Assembly (NCBI RefSeq): GCF_004010955.1
Contig: NZ_CP025227.1
Location: 1,674,001 to 1,738,000 of the forward strand
Direction of reading: 5' to 3'
Source: Actinomyces wuliandei
Lineage (GTDB): Bacteria; Actinomycetota; Actinomycetes; Actinomycetales; Actinomycetaceae
Length of the DNA: 64,000 bases
Shown here: one piece after another, positions 43,629 to 54,049 of the stretch
How positions within the stretch are numbered: the stretch's first letter is position 1
Layout of the letters: every line of letters begins with the position of its first letter
Made by a program: the position numbers and the translations under genes
Notes under the pieces: model-generated
Database searches by the model: none
Seen by the model: the letters and a program-made list of their open reading frames with translations, nothing else
What the model was told of the DNA's origin: nothing

Positions 43629-44117
43629 TCAGCCGACCAGTGAGGCGGCGATGGCGTCAGCCCACTGGCGGACCTGGTCCCAGTCGCGGAAGTCACCCTC
43701 CGAGGCGCCCCCCAGCCGGGCGATCGACCGCTCCCTGAGCGAGAGCCGACCGGGGTCGAAGCGCCCCGGGAACACCATGTGGTCCTCAGGCTCGATAGCC
43801 AGCAGGACGGGGCCGATGCGCCTGGGGTCAGCCACTTTGCCCTGGGGCAGGCCTGACAGTCCCACGGAGAAGGCCCACACCGGGTTGGCGGACAGGACGT
43901 CGCTGAAGCGCTTGGTGAACTCGACCGCCTCCGGCGTCCACTGCGTCATGTAGACGGCGCTGCCCAGGACGAAGGCGTCGTAGCCGTCCACCGACTCGAC
44001 CTCCTCCGGCTTGCAGGTGTCAACGTCAATACCCGCGTCCCGCAGCCGCTCAGCAACAACGGCAGCGACCTCGTCAGTGGAGCCGTGGCGGGAGGAGGAC
44101 GTCAGCAGAAGTCTCAT
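43629..44117 (-). CDS. Flavodoxin-domain protein
   Basis: 162 residues. The phosphate loop region LLLTSSSRHGSTDEVAAVVA and the strand YDAFVLGSAVYMTQWTPEAVEF match the flavodoxin_5 / protoporphyrinogen-oxidase-like (HemG) group. It probably binds FMN in the cytoplasm. Substrate unknown; the group also includes general NAD(P)H-linked redox partners. There is no ribosome binding site, while AATACT lies seven bases before the ATG. It is unrelated in close sequence to the flavodoxin at 3323. Confidence 0.7.
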   Translation of the reverse strand: MRLLLTSSSRHGSTDEVAAVVAERLRDAGIDVDTCKPEEVESVDGYDAFVLGSAVYMTQWTPEAVEFTKRFSDVLSANPVWAFSVGLSGLPQGKVADPRRIGPVLLAIEPEDHMVFPGRFDPGRLSLRERSIARLGGASEGDFRDWDQVRQWADAIAASLVG

Positions 44118-44202
44118 AGCGGCAAGTATTCATGACGCAGGAGACCCGTGCCTGCCTCCAGGCCCCGTACCCGCACGGTGTGTCCAGAGCCACAGGATCG
44201 GC

Positions 44203-46914
44203 CTACCCGCGCAGCTGGGCACCCAGCGTCGCGGCAGCACGCTTGACGACACGCTTGCGCACGGCAGCCGTCTCCTGGGCCGTCAGTGTCCGGTCCGGGG
44301 CACGGAGCACCAGGGAGAAGGCCAGGGACTTCCTTCCCTGACCCAGCTGGGGGCCACGGAAGACGTCAAAGAGACGGACCTGCTCCGCCAGGTCTCCCGC
44401 CGCACGGCGCACGACCTCCTCCACCGCGCGGGCGCTCACGGACTCCTCAACCACCAGGGCGATGTCCTCCTTGGCAGCCGGAAAGGTGGACACCGCCCTG
44501 ACCTGGAGGACACCACAGGCCTGCACCGCGTCCAGGAGCGCGTCCAGGTCGATCTCGACGGCACAGGCGCGCTCAGGCAGGCCCAGCTCACGCACGACAC
44601 GGGGGTGGAGCTCCCCGGCGTAGGCGACTGCGGCACTGGGAGAACCGGGGAGGACACCGGGACGGGTGGCAGGGTCGGCACCGGCCAGTGGCTCACCGCC
44701 CTGGCGGGCGCTCAGACGCACCTCGGCGGTACGCCCAGGGTGCCAGGGGGCAGGTGGCTCCTCGGGGGCGCTGACCTCCACGACAAGACCCAGGGTACTG
44801 GCGACGACGCGCACGAGCTGGACCGCGTCGGCCCAGTCCCAGGCCCGTCCGGCTCCCAGTACGCCAGCATGCTCCCGCTGGCCCGCCATGACTGCGGCGA
44901 CGTGCGTGGGCTGGGCGGGGAGGCCCGCGTGAAGGGCAGCGACCTCCTCGTCGCCAGGGCGCGCCTCGACCCCGGGGACGGGTGCAGGTACTGTCCCGGC
45001 AGGAAGGGTCACGCTGCCCAGCTCGCACACGGCAATGTCGTTCAGGCCCCGCGACACGTTGCGGCTGGCGACGTCAACCAGGGAGTCGAGCACGCACGTA
45101 CGCAGCCAGGGAGCATCCTCGGACAGCGGGTTGGCCAGGCGCACGGTCCGGCGGCGGGGGTCCTCCGCAGGTATACCCAGACGGTCGTGCACGTCGCCGA
45201 TGAACGGGTAGGACAGCACCTGGGTCATGCCCGCCCCGACCAGTGCCTGTACCACGTCACGACGTGCTCGCTGCCGTGGGCTCAGGCCGGTACCCGCCGG
45301 CACCGCCGGGACTATGGAGGCGATGTTGTCGTACCCGTCGAGCCGGGCTACCTCCTCAGCAAAGTGGGCGGCTCCCACCAGGTCAGGCCGCCAGGTCGGG
45401 GGCGTCACCGCCAGGAGCCCTGCTCCTGCCTCGTCGCTGCCAGCAGGCTCCACTGTGCAGCCGATGCGGCACAGCAGCTCGGTGACCCGGGCGGTCCCGT
45501 AGGCGACACCCGTCAGCTGCTCGGCGGAGTCGGCACGGATGACGACCGGCTCAGGACGCGCAGTGCGGTCAACGTCGGTGGCGACCGGCTCGGCAGTGCC
45601 GCCACCGTAGCGGACCAGCAGGTCGACGGCGCGCTGGGCGGCGACCGGAGCGAGCGCGGTGTCGACACCACGCTCGTTGCGCCGGGAGGACTCGGTGGGC
45701 AGCTTGTGACGGCGCGCCGAGCGGGCCACGGACACGGCGTCGAAGTGGGCAGCCTCAATAAGGACGTCGGTGGTGTCCTGGCCGACCTCCGCCGCCGCAC
45801 CACCAAAGACGCCAGCCAGCACCAGGGCGCGGGAGCCCTCGCCGTCTGGGGAGTCGGCGATAACCAGGTCCTCGGGGTCGAGGACCCGGGTGACGTCGTC
45901 CAGGAAGGTCAGCGTCTCGCCCTGCCTGGCACGGCGCACCACGATCGGTCCGGACAGCCTGCCCAGGTCGAAGGCGTGCAGCGGCTGGCCCAGGTCGAGC
46001 ATGACGTAGTTGGTGACGTCCACCGCCAGCGAGATGGGGCGCATCCCGGCAGCGGTCAGGCGGTCCTGCATCCACCTCGGGGAGGCGGCACTCGGGTCGA
46101 TACCGCGCACCAGGCGCGCGACGTAGCGGTCCACGCCGGGACGCCCGTGGACGGGAGCGGTGTCCTCCGCGAGGAGGACGGGGAAGCCGTCCCGGCCTGC
46201 GGGGGCCACGCCCGCAGGGAACAGGTCCGGGTTGGTGGCGTCAGCCGGGTCGGTAAAGCGGGCGCCAGTGGCGTGGGAGTACTCGCGGGCGATCCCGCGC
46301 ATGGAGAAGCAGTAGCCGCGGTCCGGGGTCACGTTGACCTCCAGGACCTCCTGCCCCAGACCGAGCAGCCTGGTGGCGTCGGTGCCCGGGGCAGGCATGT
46401 CCTCACCGTCATGGCCGCCTGTGCCGCCGTGCGTAGCCAGCCAGCGCTCAAGCACGATGATGCCCGAGTGGTCCTCACCGATACCGAGCTCGCGCTCAGA
46501 GCAGATCATGCCGTCCGAGACGTGGCCGTAGGTCTTGCGCGCGGAGATGGCGAAGCCACCGGGCAGCACGGTCCCGGGCAGGCTGACCACCACGTGGTCC
46601 CCGGCGTCAAAGTTGTGGGCACCGCACACGATGCCGCGGCTGGGCAGGTCACTGGGCTCCCTGCCGGTGCCGGGGGCGTCGTTGTGTTCCGGGCCCACGT
46701 CAACCCGGCAGTAGCCGACAGTCTTGCCGTTGGAGGCGGTAAAGACCTCACGGGTGAGGACCTTGCCCACGACGAGCGGCCCGGTGACCGCTGGGGGGAC
46801 GATCTGCTCCTCCTCCAGGCCGACCTGCACCAGGTCACCGGCCAGCTGGGCAGCGGTCAAGTCGGCAGGAGCCTCGACGTGGTCACGCAGCCACTCAATC
46901 GGGACGTAGGGCAT
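44203..46914 (-). CDS. pheT: Phenylalanyl-tRNA synthetase beta chain
   Basis: 903 residues, a little above the usual ~800-850. An EMAP-like tRNA-binding domain (VGKVLTREVFTASNGKTVGYCRVDVG) is followed by the B3/B4 editing part, the B5 part, and the C-terminal FDX-ACB anticodon-binding domain (SAVSTFPAAKEDIALVVEESVSARA). Together with PheS it charges tRNA-Phe and corrects Tyr. The ATG at 46914 lies one base after the pheS stop (46916-46918); the longer in-frame reading upstream is pheS in another frame. Extra length comes mainly from Ala/Pro/Gly loops in the second half. Confidence 0.97.
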   Translation of the reverse strand: MPYVPIEWLRDHVEAPADLTAAQLAGDLVQVGLEEEQIVPPAVTGPLVVGKVLTREVFTASNGKTVGYCRVDVGPEHNDAPGTGREPSDLPSRGIVCGAHNFDAGDHVVVSLPGTVLPGGFAISARKTYGHVSDGMICSERELGIGEDHSGIIVLERWLATHGGTGGHDGEDMPAPGTDATRLLGLGQEVLEVNVTPDRGYCFSMRGIAREYSHATGARFTDPADATNPDLFPAGVAPAGRDGFPVLLAEDTAPVHGRPGVDRYVARLVRGIDPSAASPRWMQDRLTAAGMRPISLAVDVTNYVMLDLGQPLHAFDLGRLSGPIVVRRARQGETLTFLDDVTRVLDPEDLVIADSPDGEGSRALVLAGVFGGAAAEVGQDTTDVLIEAAHFDAVSVARSARRHKLPTESSRRNERGVDTALAPVAAQRAVDLLVRYGGGTAEPVATDVDRTARPEPVVIRADSAEQLTGVAYGTARVTELLCRIGCTVEPAGSDEAGAGLLAVTPPTWRPDLVGAAHFAEEVARLDGYDNIASIVPAVPAGTGLSPRQRARRDVVQALVGAGMTQVLSYPFIGDVHDRLGIPAEDPRRRTVRLANPLSEDAPWLRTCVLDSLVDVASRNVSRGLNDIAVCELGSVTLPAGTVPAPVPGVEARPGDEEVAALHAGLPAQPTHVAAVMAGQREHAGVLGAGRAWDWADAVQLVRVVASTLGLVVEVSAPEEPPAPWHPGRTAEVRLSARQGGEPLAGADPATRPGVLPGSPSAAVAYAGELHPRVVRELGLPERACAVEIDLDALLDAVQACGVLQVRAVSTFPAAKEDIALVVEESVSARAVEEVVRRAAGDLAEQVRLFDVFRGPQLGQGRKSLAFSLVLRAPDRTLTAQETAAVRKRVVKRAAATLGAQLRG

Positions 46915-46915
46915 G

Positions 46916-48058
<1,143 letters not shown>

Positions 48059-48174
48059 CTAGACTGTTCCGCAGGAGCGCCCGAAATCGTCTCAAGATCG
48101 CGGCCCGCAGCTCCAGTCACACGGCACCAGCACGGCATGACCGCGCGTCACGTGGACGCGGTCACGCACAGGGC

Positions 48175-48205
48175 TTGACGGTGACGTGGCGTCACCTGCT
48201 GGGAT
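48175..48205 (+). promoter_or_regulatory. MerR-style promoter of the merR-ABC operon
   Basis: The -35 TTGACG (48175-48180) and -10 TGGGAT (48200-48205) are 19 bases apart. The palindrome TGACG-TGG-CGTCA (48182-48194; with one more base each side GGTGACG/CGTCACC) sits one base after the -35 and five before the -10. The architecture matches that at 3286-3316. Six bases follow before the ATG at 48212, so the transcript is probably leaderless. The encoded MerR is the natural binder. Confidence 0.65.
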
Positions 48206-48211
48206 AGATGC

Positions 48212-49060
48212 ATGCGCGTCAAGGAGATCGCCGACCTGGCCGGTACCACCCCGCGGGCGGTGCGCCACTACCACCGGCTCGGGCTGCTGGCGGTGCCGCC
48301 GACCGTGCACGGGAAGCGGGAGTACGGCGTCGCACACCTGGCCCGGCTCATGCGGATACGCTGGCTGGCCGAGGGCGGGCTGCCCCTGGCGCAGATTGCC
48401 GAGGTGCTCGCTCAGGACCCAGGAGGCACCGACCGCGACTCGGTGCTGGGCAGTCTACGGGCCACCCGCGAGGAGATCCTGGCACGCCGCCGTGGGCTGC
48501 AGGCGCAGGAGGCCCGCATTGAGGAGCTGATCGCCCGGGTCGAGGGCGGGGAGGGGCTCGAGCCCATCCCGCAGCTGCTGGTGCGCTTCTACGACGCGGT
48601 CGAGACCCGACTCGATCAGGCGCGTCTGAGCAGGCGCGGGCTGCGGGTCGAGCGACAGGTGGTTACTGCGCTGGCCACCCTCGGGCTGGTGCCCGACAGC
48701 GTCGGGTCCTTCCTGGCCGAGCTGGACTCCACGGACTGGGAAGCAGGGGTGCGCATCTACACGGAGATCGCCCGCCTGGAACAGCTGCGTGGGGACGCCG
48801 CCCGCTCCTCGGCCATGCGGTTGGCCGAGGAGACCTGGGAGTACACCCAGCGGCACCGGCGCGCGGCGTTGGCCGCATTCGCCGACTTCCCGACCGGGGC
48901 ACCGGGGCGCACCACCTGGCGGCTGACCCAGATGGTCACCGACGCCTACACCAGTCCGGCGCAGCACCTGTATCTCAACCGATTCCTGGAGCTGCTCATG
49001 ACGGACCCGGAGTTCGCCGTCGTCATCTACCGCCTGTCAGGAGAGGACCCCACGCTATGA
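48212..49060 (+). CDS. MerR-family transcription regulator
   Basis: 282 residues. The N-terminal winged helix-turn-helix (MRVKEIADLAGTTPRAVRHY ... HLARLMRIRWLAEGGLPL) is followed by a coiled-coil dimer helix (ILARRRGLQAQEARIEELI). A large helical C-terminal domain (from ~110, FYDAVETRLDQARLSRRGL onward) is not a metal site and may bind an organic ligand. It overlaps the ABC ATPase gene by four bases, so it likely controls the exporter behind it and itself through the 19-bp-spacer promoter. It is the intact paralogue of the merR remnant at 3977. Confidence 0.88.
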   Translation: MRVKEIADLAGTTPRAVRHYHRLGLLAVPPTVHGKREYGVAHLARLMRIRWLAEGGLPLAQIAEVLAQDPGGTDRDSVLGSLRATREEILARRRGLQAQEARIEELIARVEGGEGLEPIPQLLVRFYDAVETRLDQARLSRRGLRVERQVVTALATLGLVPDSVGSFLAELDSTDWEAGVRIYTEIARLEQLRGDAARSSAMRLAEETWEYTQRHRRAALAAFADFPTGAPGRTTWRLTQMVTDAYTSPAQHLYLNRFLELLMTDPEFAVVIYRLSGEDPTL

Positions 49061-49965
49061 GGAACCCAGACTCCCCGATTCGTGTCCAGGGCCTGGTCAA
49101 GCGCTTTGGGCGTTTCACCGCCCTGGACGGGCTGGACCTGGAAGTCGCCGTCGGCCAGGTGCACGGCTTCCTCGGCCCGAACGGAGCAGGCAAGTCCACC
49201 ACGATCCGTACTCTGCTGGGCCTGCACCACCCCGACGGCGGCAGGGTGCGGGTACTTGGGACCGACCCACGGCGGGCAGCCCCTGAGATCAACCGAGAGA
49301 TCTCCTACGTGGCCGGGGACGTGGCCCTGTGGCCGAGCCTGACCGGCGGGCAGGTGCTCGACGCCCTGGCGGGTCTGCGCGGCAGGCGAGACCCCACCCG
49401 GGAGGACGAGCTGATCGAGCGCTTTGCCCTGGACCCGAGCAGGAAGGTGCGCACCTACTCCAAGGGCAACCGGCAGAAGGTGGCACTGGTGGCGGCACTG
49501 GCCGCACCCACCAGCCTGCTGATTCTCGACGAGCCGACCAGTGGCCTGGACCCGCTGATGGAGCAGGTCTTCATGGATGAGGTGACCCGGGCCGCGGCCC
49601 AGGGGCGCACCGTGCTGCTGTCCAGCCATGTCCTCGCCGAGGTGCAGCGCCTGTGCAGCGCCGTGACGATCATCAAGGACGGGCGCGTGGTGGAGCAGGG
49701 CGACTTGACCCGGCTGCAACAGCTGGCCCGTACCCAGATCAAGGTCGGCGGCAACGCGGATCTGCTGCGCGGCATCGCGGCGTCGCTGCCGCAGCTGGAA
49801 GGCGATCTGTCGGTGGAGGACGACCGCCTGAGCGTGCAGGTGAGTTCCGCCCGGGTCCCCCAGGTACTGGCGGCCGTCGCCGCGCAGGGAGCCACCGACG
49901 TGAGCTGTCAGCCCGCGAGCCTGGAGGACCTGTTCCTGCGTCACTACGAGGAGGTACGCAGATGA
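49057..49965 (+). CDS. ABC transporter ATPase (ABC-2 export type)
   Basis: 302 residues. Walker A is GFLGPNGAGKSTTIRTLLGL, the signature is YSKGNRQKVALVAAL (instead of LSGGQ), Walker B is LLILDEPTSGLDPL, and the switch His is in LLSSHVLAEVQ. After the core, ~75 residues form the regulatory tail typical of multidrug ABC-2 exporters. With the next gene it forms a complete exporter, probably for a toxic small molecule sensed by the upstream MerR. It is coupled at both ends by four-base overlaps. Confidence 0.92.
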   Translation: MRNPDSPIRVQGLVKRFGRFTALDGLDLEVAVGQVHGFLGPNGAGKSTTIRTLLGLHHPDGGRVRVLGTDPRRAAPEINREISYVAGDVALWPSLTGGQVLDALAGLRGRRDPTREDELIERFALDPSRKVRTYSKGNRQKVALVAALAAPTSLLILDEPTSGLDPLMEQVFMDEVTRAAAQGRTVLLSSHVLAEVQRLCSAVTIIKDGRVVEQGDLTRLQQLARTQIKVGGNADLLRGIAASLPQLEGDLSVEDDRLSVQVSSARVPQVLAAVAAQGATDVSCQPASLEDLFLRHYEEVRR

Positions 49966-51599
49966 GCGCCCACGATGAGCTGCGCGGCATGGGCCGCGCG
50001 CTGCGGCTGACCGCCCGGAGACTGCGCGTGCAGGCACTCGCCTGGATCCTTCCCCTGTGGCTGGGAACGGCCTCCTTCGCCCCGGCCTACCAGGACGCCT
50101 ACTTCTCCGACGCCGGCGGCGCCGGTGGTGCGGGCGGCGCGGGTGGTAATGCCGTGGTCGAGGCGCTGCGCGCCTCCCCCGGCACACGCCTCCTGTACGG
50201 CGAGCTCCCCGAGCCCGGCACAACAGGTCAGCTGGTGGAGTGGGAGGGCGCCACCTACCTGCTCGTGTGCACCGCGCTCATGGCGGTGCTGCTGACCTGC
50301 CGCCTGATGCGCGCGGACGAGGACGAGGGCCTGACCGAGCTGTTGCGGAGCGCGGGCGCTGGGAGGTGGGTACCCTTCCTGGCTCCGGTGCTGGTGACCT
50401 GGGCGGCGGTCGGCGTCCTGGCCGCCTTCGTGGGCGGCACGCTCGTGGCCGAGGCACACGGGATTGAGGCGCTGACCGCGTCGGGCGCCTGGGCGCTGGC
50501 AGGAGTGACCGCGAGCGTCGGCTGGGGCTTCGCGGGGCTGGCCGCCGTGGTCTGCCAGTTAGCACGCAGCGTTGCCGACGCCCGCCCCCTGGCACTGGCA
50601 TGTGTTGGGGTTGCCTTCGTGGTGCGGGTGCTGGCCGATGAATCCGGTGCTGCCTGGCTGCGGTGGACCACACCGCTGGGCTGGCGCGACCTGGTCGCCC
50701 CCTACACCGACGACGACCCCGTCCCGCTGGCGGCGTGCACCGCGATATGCGTTGCCCTGGTGGTGGCGGCCGGAGCACTGTACGCCCACCGGGAGTATGC
50801 GGGCGGCTACCTGCCCGACCGAGCCACCAGCCGGCGCCGCTGGCGGCTCCACGGCTACGCCGACCTACTCACGCGCCTGTCCACACGCGCAACACTGACA
50901 TGGGTGGCGGCAGTGGCCTGCTTCTCGACGCTATTCGGTTCTACGACCGAGGGCATCCTGGAGATGATGCAGGACGATCGCATCACCGCCTATGTGGACA
51001 TGCTGACGCAGGCCGCTGACGGCGTGATGGCGCAGTTCATGTCGTTGATGACCGTGATGATGGCGCTGCTGATCGCAGTGGCGGCGACTGGGCAGGCGAG
51101 CCGGCTGGCCGCCGATGAGGCCGCCGGCCTGGTGGATGCTGAGGTCGCCGTCGGGATGCCGCGCTGGCGCCTGTTCCTGACGCAGGCCGCCTCGGCGGCA
51201 GCGGTGGGGACAATTCTGCTGGTGCTGTGCGGGACGGCGCTGGCCGCTGCCACGGCCACGCAGGTGACCGAGGACCACGCTGTGGAGCGGGCCTTCGTGT
51301 TCACCGTCAGCCAGCTGCCCGGAGTGCTGGCAGCGACCGGCATCACCCTGGCGGTGATCGGTGTGGCGCCGCAGCGCTTCGGGATCGTGTGGGCGGTGAT
51401 CGCCTGGAGCGCCTTCGCCAGGCTGCTCGGCGGCCTGGTGGACCTGCCCCGGTGGGCTCAGGAGCTGAGCGTGGTGGGGCACCACCTCGACGTCGTCGGC
51501 AGCCCCGACTGGATGCCGCTAGCGGTGCAGGCCGCAGTCGGCCTGGGCGGCACGTTCCTGGGCCTGGCCGCCTACCTGTGCCGCGACCTGTCCCGGTGA
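49962..51599 (+). CDS. ABC-2 exporter membrane protein
   Basis: 545 residues with about twelve hydrophobic spans, i.e. two six-helix halves in one chain, as in the TetR-linked/tetronasin-type ABC-2 permeases. A long outer loop after the first span carries a Gly-rich run (GGAGGAGGAGGN) of uncertain purpose. The inner stretches RLMRADEDEGLTELLRSAGAGR and ASRLAADEAAGLVDAEVAVG repeat the same elbow motif, supporting an internal duplication. It exports the substrate using the ATPase encoded just upstream. No terminator was recognised after it. Confidence 0.85.
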   Translation: MSAHDELRGMGRALRLTARRLRVQALAWILPLWLGTASFAPAYQDAYFSDAGGAGGAGGAGGNAVVEALRASPGTRLLYGELPEPGTTGQLVEWEGATYLLVCTALMAVLLTCRLMRADEDEGLTELLRSAGAGRWVPFLAPVLVTWAAVGVLAAFVGGTLVAEAHGIEALTASGAWALAGVTASVGWGFAGLAAVVCQLARSVADARPLALACVGVAFVVRVLADESGAAWLRWTTPLGWRDLVAPYTDDDPVPLAACTAICVALVVAAGALYAHREYAGGYLPDRATSRRRWRLHGYADLLTRLSTRATLTWVAAVACFSTLFGSTTEGILEMMQDDRITAYVDMLTQAADGVMAQFMSLMTVMMALLIAVAATGQASRLAADEAAGLVDAEVAVGMPRWRLFLTQAASAAAVGTILLVLCGTALAAATATQVTEDHAVERAFVFTVSQLPGVLAATGITLAVIGVAPQRFGIVWAVIAWSAFARLLGGLVDLPRWAQELSVVGHHLDVVGSPDWMPLAVQAAVGLGGTFLGLAAYLCRDLSR

Positions 51600-51711
51600 G
51601 CGCGCTGACAGCCTGGTCCTCACGTTCCCCGCCCCCTGCTGAGACCACGTCAGGGACCCATGAGCCACCAGGAGGCACGCGCGGTGCAGCCCGCCTCCAC
51701 GGTCAATGTTC

Positions 51712-51812
51712 TGACCGGTAGACCATCTGCGTATTGACCGGTAGACCACCTGCGTATTGACCGGTAGACCACCTGCGTATTGACCGGTAGACCACCTGCG
51801 TATTGACCGGTA
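51712..51812 (+). repeat. 23-bp tandem repeats (TGACCGGTAGACCACCTGCGTAT)
   Basis: The 9-mer TGACCGGTA starts at 51712, 51735, 51758, 51781 and 51804, an exact 23-base period, giving four full units and a partial fifth. The first unit has one change (CATC for CACC) and is preceded by an inverted GGTCAA. Each unit contains the palindrome ACCGGT. The array ends 28 bases before the ATPase start codon, so it is well placed as an operator array for that gene. Confidence 0.9.
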
Positions 51813-51828
51813 ATCGCTCGGCCTTCTG

Positions 51829-51834
51829 TACGAT
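51829..51834 (+). promoter_or_regulatory. -10 element TACGAT of the ATPase gene
   Basis: TACGAT-ACCTCT-ATG puts the -10 six bases before the start codon, with no ribosome binding site between. The closest TTGACC, in the last repeat, is 20 bases upstream, too far for a normal -35, so the repeats may bind an activator or repressor. Confidence 0.5.
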
Positions 51835-51840
51835 ACCTCT

Positions 51841-53091
51841 ATGTCATACCTGCTCCGTCACCTGGACTCCTACCTTGACGAGCTCTTTCCAGCCCTGCCT
51901 GCCATCGCCATCGAAGGGGCCAAGGGCGTCGGCAAGACCGAGACCGCGCTCCGGCGCGTCACGCGGGTCCTACGGCTGGACGAGCACGACGTGGCGCAGC
52001 TCGTCGCAGCCGGCGGCAAGGACTTTCTGGAGAGAGGTCGCAGGTCAGTGCTGCTGGACGAGTGGCAACACCTCCCCCAGGTGTGGGACTGGGTGCGCAG
52101 AATGGTCGATGACAGGTCCACGACACCGGTTCTGCTTACCGGAAGCGCGACCCCGCGTCAGGGAACGACCACTCATTCAGGCGCTGGCCGGATCGTGTCT
52201 GTCCTGATGCGCCCGATGTCCCTCACGGAGCGTGGCACCACCCCCGGCGGACTGAGTCTTGCCGCTCTCCTGGCCGGGGACTGCTCGTTCACCGCGGAGA
52301 GCACGATGACTCTGCCTGACTACGCTGAGGAGGTCTGCGCCTCGGGCTTTCCCGGGATCCGCCCGCTGACGTCCCGGGCGAGAGCCGTCCAGCTCGACTC
52401 CTACATCGAGCGCGTCATTGACCGTGACATCCTTGAGCAGGGCGGCTCGATCCGCAGACCCGGATCTCTCCGGGCCTGGCTACGCTCCTACGCTGCGGCG
52501 ACGTCCACGACCGCCTCCTACTCGGCGATCCTTGACGCAGCCACTGCGGGAGACTCAGGCAAACCAGCCCGGAGCACCACCCAGACCTACCGCGACCTGC
52601 TCACCCGGATCTGGGTCCTCGACCCTGTGCCCACCTGGGACCTCAACCCTTCAGCCGGGTCGCGGCTCAAGACCTCGTCCAAGCACCAGCTCGTCGATCC
52701 TGCGGTATCTGCCCGGTTGCTCGGGACCACTGCGTCGGCACTCATGAGCGCACGACCGGGTTCGGGCGAGCTGTTCGGGCGTCTGTTCGAGGCCCTTGCC
52801 ACGCTCTGCGTCAGAGCCGCCTCGCTGACCGTGGACGCGAGGGTCGGCCATCTGAGGACGCGCAACGGCGACCACGAGATCGACCTCGTCGTCGAGGACT
52901 CCCACGGCCGTGTCGTGGCGTTCGAGGTCAAGCTGGCACGAGACGTCGGCGACCGCGACGTCGCCCACCTGGCCTGGCTCAAGAGGCAGCTCGGCGATCG
53001 TCTGTCGGCGGGCGTTGTCCTCACGGCAGGACGTCACGCCTACCTCAGGGAAGACGGGTTCCTCGTCCTCCCGCTCGCCCTGCTGGACTAG
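51841..53091 (+). CDS. AAA-type ATPase with DUF4143-like C-terminal domain
   Basis: 416 residues. Walker A is AIEGAKGVGKTETALRRV, Walker B is SVLLDEWQHLPQVWDWVR, and sensor 1 is VLLTGSATP. The C-terminal part contains a nuclease-like pattern, HEIDLVVEDSHGRVVAFEVKLA (Asp, then Glu-x-Lys), as is usual for the DUF4143 half of this family. These ATPases are common orphan genes in bacteria and archaea; some have been suggested to act in defence or mobile-element biology, without agreed function. No partner gene lies beside it: the upstream repeats belong to it, and the next gene is convergent. It looks like a recent arrival. Confidence 0.8.
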   Translation: MSYLLRHLDSYLDELFPALPAIAIEGAKGVGKTETALRRVTRVLRLDEHDVAQLVAAGGKDFLERGRRSVLLDEWQHLPQVWDWVRRMVDDRSTTPVLLTGSATPRQGTTTHSGAGRIVSVLMRPMSLTERGTTPGGLSLAALLAGDCSFTAESTMTLPDYAEEVCASGFPGIRPLTSRARAVQLDSYIERVIDRDILEQGGSIRRPGSLRAWLRSYAAATSTTASYSAILDAATAGDSGKPARSTTQTYRDLLTRIWVLDPVPTWDLNPSAGSRLKTSSKHQLVDPAVSARLLGTTASALMSARPGSGELFGRLFEALATLCVRAASLTVDARVGHLRTRNGDHEIDLVVEDSHGRVVAFEVKLARDVGDRDVAHLAWLKRQLGDRLSAGVVLTAGRHAYLREDGFLVLPLALLD

Positions 53092-53103
53092 CTGCCATGA
53101 CGA

Positions 53104-53180
53104 GGGCACCCCGCCTGTAGCGACACACGCCTCCGCAGTAGCCGCGCTCACTACGAGACGATGCCCGTAGGGGGTGCCCG
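53104..53180. repeat. Inverted repeat between convergent genes
   Basis: GGGCACCCC (53104-53112) and GGGGTGCCC (53172-53180) are perfect complements with a 59-base spacer, in the gap between the ATPase and gluD. A short direct repeat TGCCCGTAGGG occurs twice at its right side. It could act as a terminator for either gene, but the long loop makes this weak. Confidence 0.3.
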
Positions 53181-53194
53181 TAGGGCGGGAGCGC

Positions 53195-54049
53195 TCAGCG
53201 GGTACGAGCCTCCACGCGCCGCGCCAGCGCACCCAGAGCCCAGTTGATGAGCACGTAGACCACCGCGATGATGACGTAGGCGGGCAGGTACACGTCGAGG
53301 TGGGCACTGACCCGCGCGGAGGACACCAGCAGGCGCCCCGCGTACATGAGCTCGGCGTAAGCCACCACGTAGCCCAGCGAGGAGTCCTTGAGAATCGTCA
53401 CCAGCTGGGTGACCAGGGTCGGCAGCATCAGGCGCAGCGCCTGAGGGGCCAGCACCAGGCGCATGGTCTGGCCCCGGCTCAGCCCCAGCGCCTGGGCGGC
53501 CTCGGTCTGCCCCCGGTCCAGGGCGGCCACCCCGGATCGGAACACCTCCGCTGTGGTCGCCGAGGAGCACATGATGACGGGGACGGTCAGCATCCAGAAC
53601 GGTGACAGCGTCAGCCCCCAGCGCGGCACCGCCAGCAGGAAGAAGTAGATGAGCAGCAGCATGGGGACGGCGCGCATGGCGTCGATCCAGGTGCCGACCA
53701 CCGAGCGCACCACCGTGGAGCGGCTCATGCGCGCCCAGCCCAGGCCGATCCCCAGGGGGAAGGACAATGCGGCGCCCACAAGGGTGACAAGCAGGGTGTC
53801 GGCCAGTGCGCGGCCGAGATAGCTGACGACCGACTGCCCCAGGAAGTAGCGCCACCTGGGATAGGCCAGCTGGCCTGCCTGGTCGAGCTGCACCAGGGCG
53901 GCTGCCACCAGCGCCACGAGGACCAGGGTGACGGCTACTGAGCCGATGAGAATGCGGCGCCGTCCCCTGGGGCCGGGAGCGTCGAAGAGCAGGTCGGCGT
54001 CGGTGGTGCCGCGCGGGCGAGAAGGGGTGCGTGCGGTCAGGAGGCTCAT
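53195..54049 (-). CDS. gluD: Amino-acid ABC transporter permease (GluD-type)
   Basis: 284 residues, with ~6 membrane spans after a 35-residue cytoplasmic lead. The EAA loop AAQALGLSRGQTMRLVLAPQAL contacts the ATPase. It forms the channel of a polar amino-acid importer with the gluC product, which it overlaps by four bases. The gene order A-B-C-D (reading the minus strand) is that of the glutamate importer of C. glutamicum; the substrate is inferred from that only. Confidence 0.85.
   Translation of the reverse strand: MSLLTARTPSRPRGTTDADLLFDAPGPRGRRRILIGSVAVTLVLVALVAAALVQLDQAGQLAYPRWRYFLGQSVVSYLGRALADTLLVTLVGAALSFPLGIGLGWARMSRSTVVRSVVGTWIDAMRAVPMLLLIYFFLLAVPRWGLTLSPFWMLTVPVIMCSSATTAEVFRSGVAALDRGQTEAAQALGLSRGQTMRLVLAPQALRLMLPTLVTQLVTILKDSSLGYVVAYAELMYAGRLLVSSARVSAHLDVYLPAYVIIAVVYVLINWALGALARRVEARTR

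Noticed and set aside
51712..51812. CRISPR array
   Set aside because: The 23-base units are contiguous with no unique spacers, and no cas gene is nearby.
51841..53091. Toxin-antitoxin or restriction system around the ATPase
   Set aside because: No small partner ORF or methylase lies beside it; neighbours are a complete exporter and a convergent amino-acid importer.
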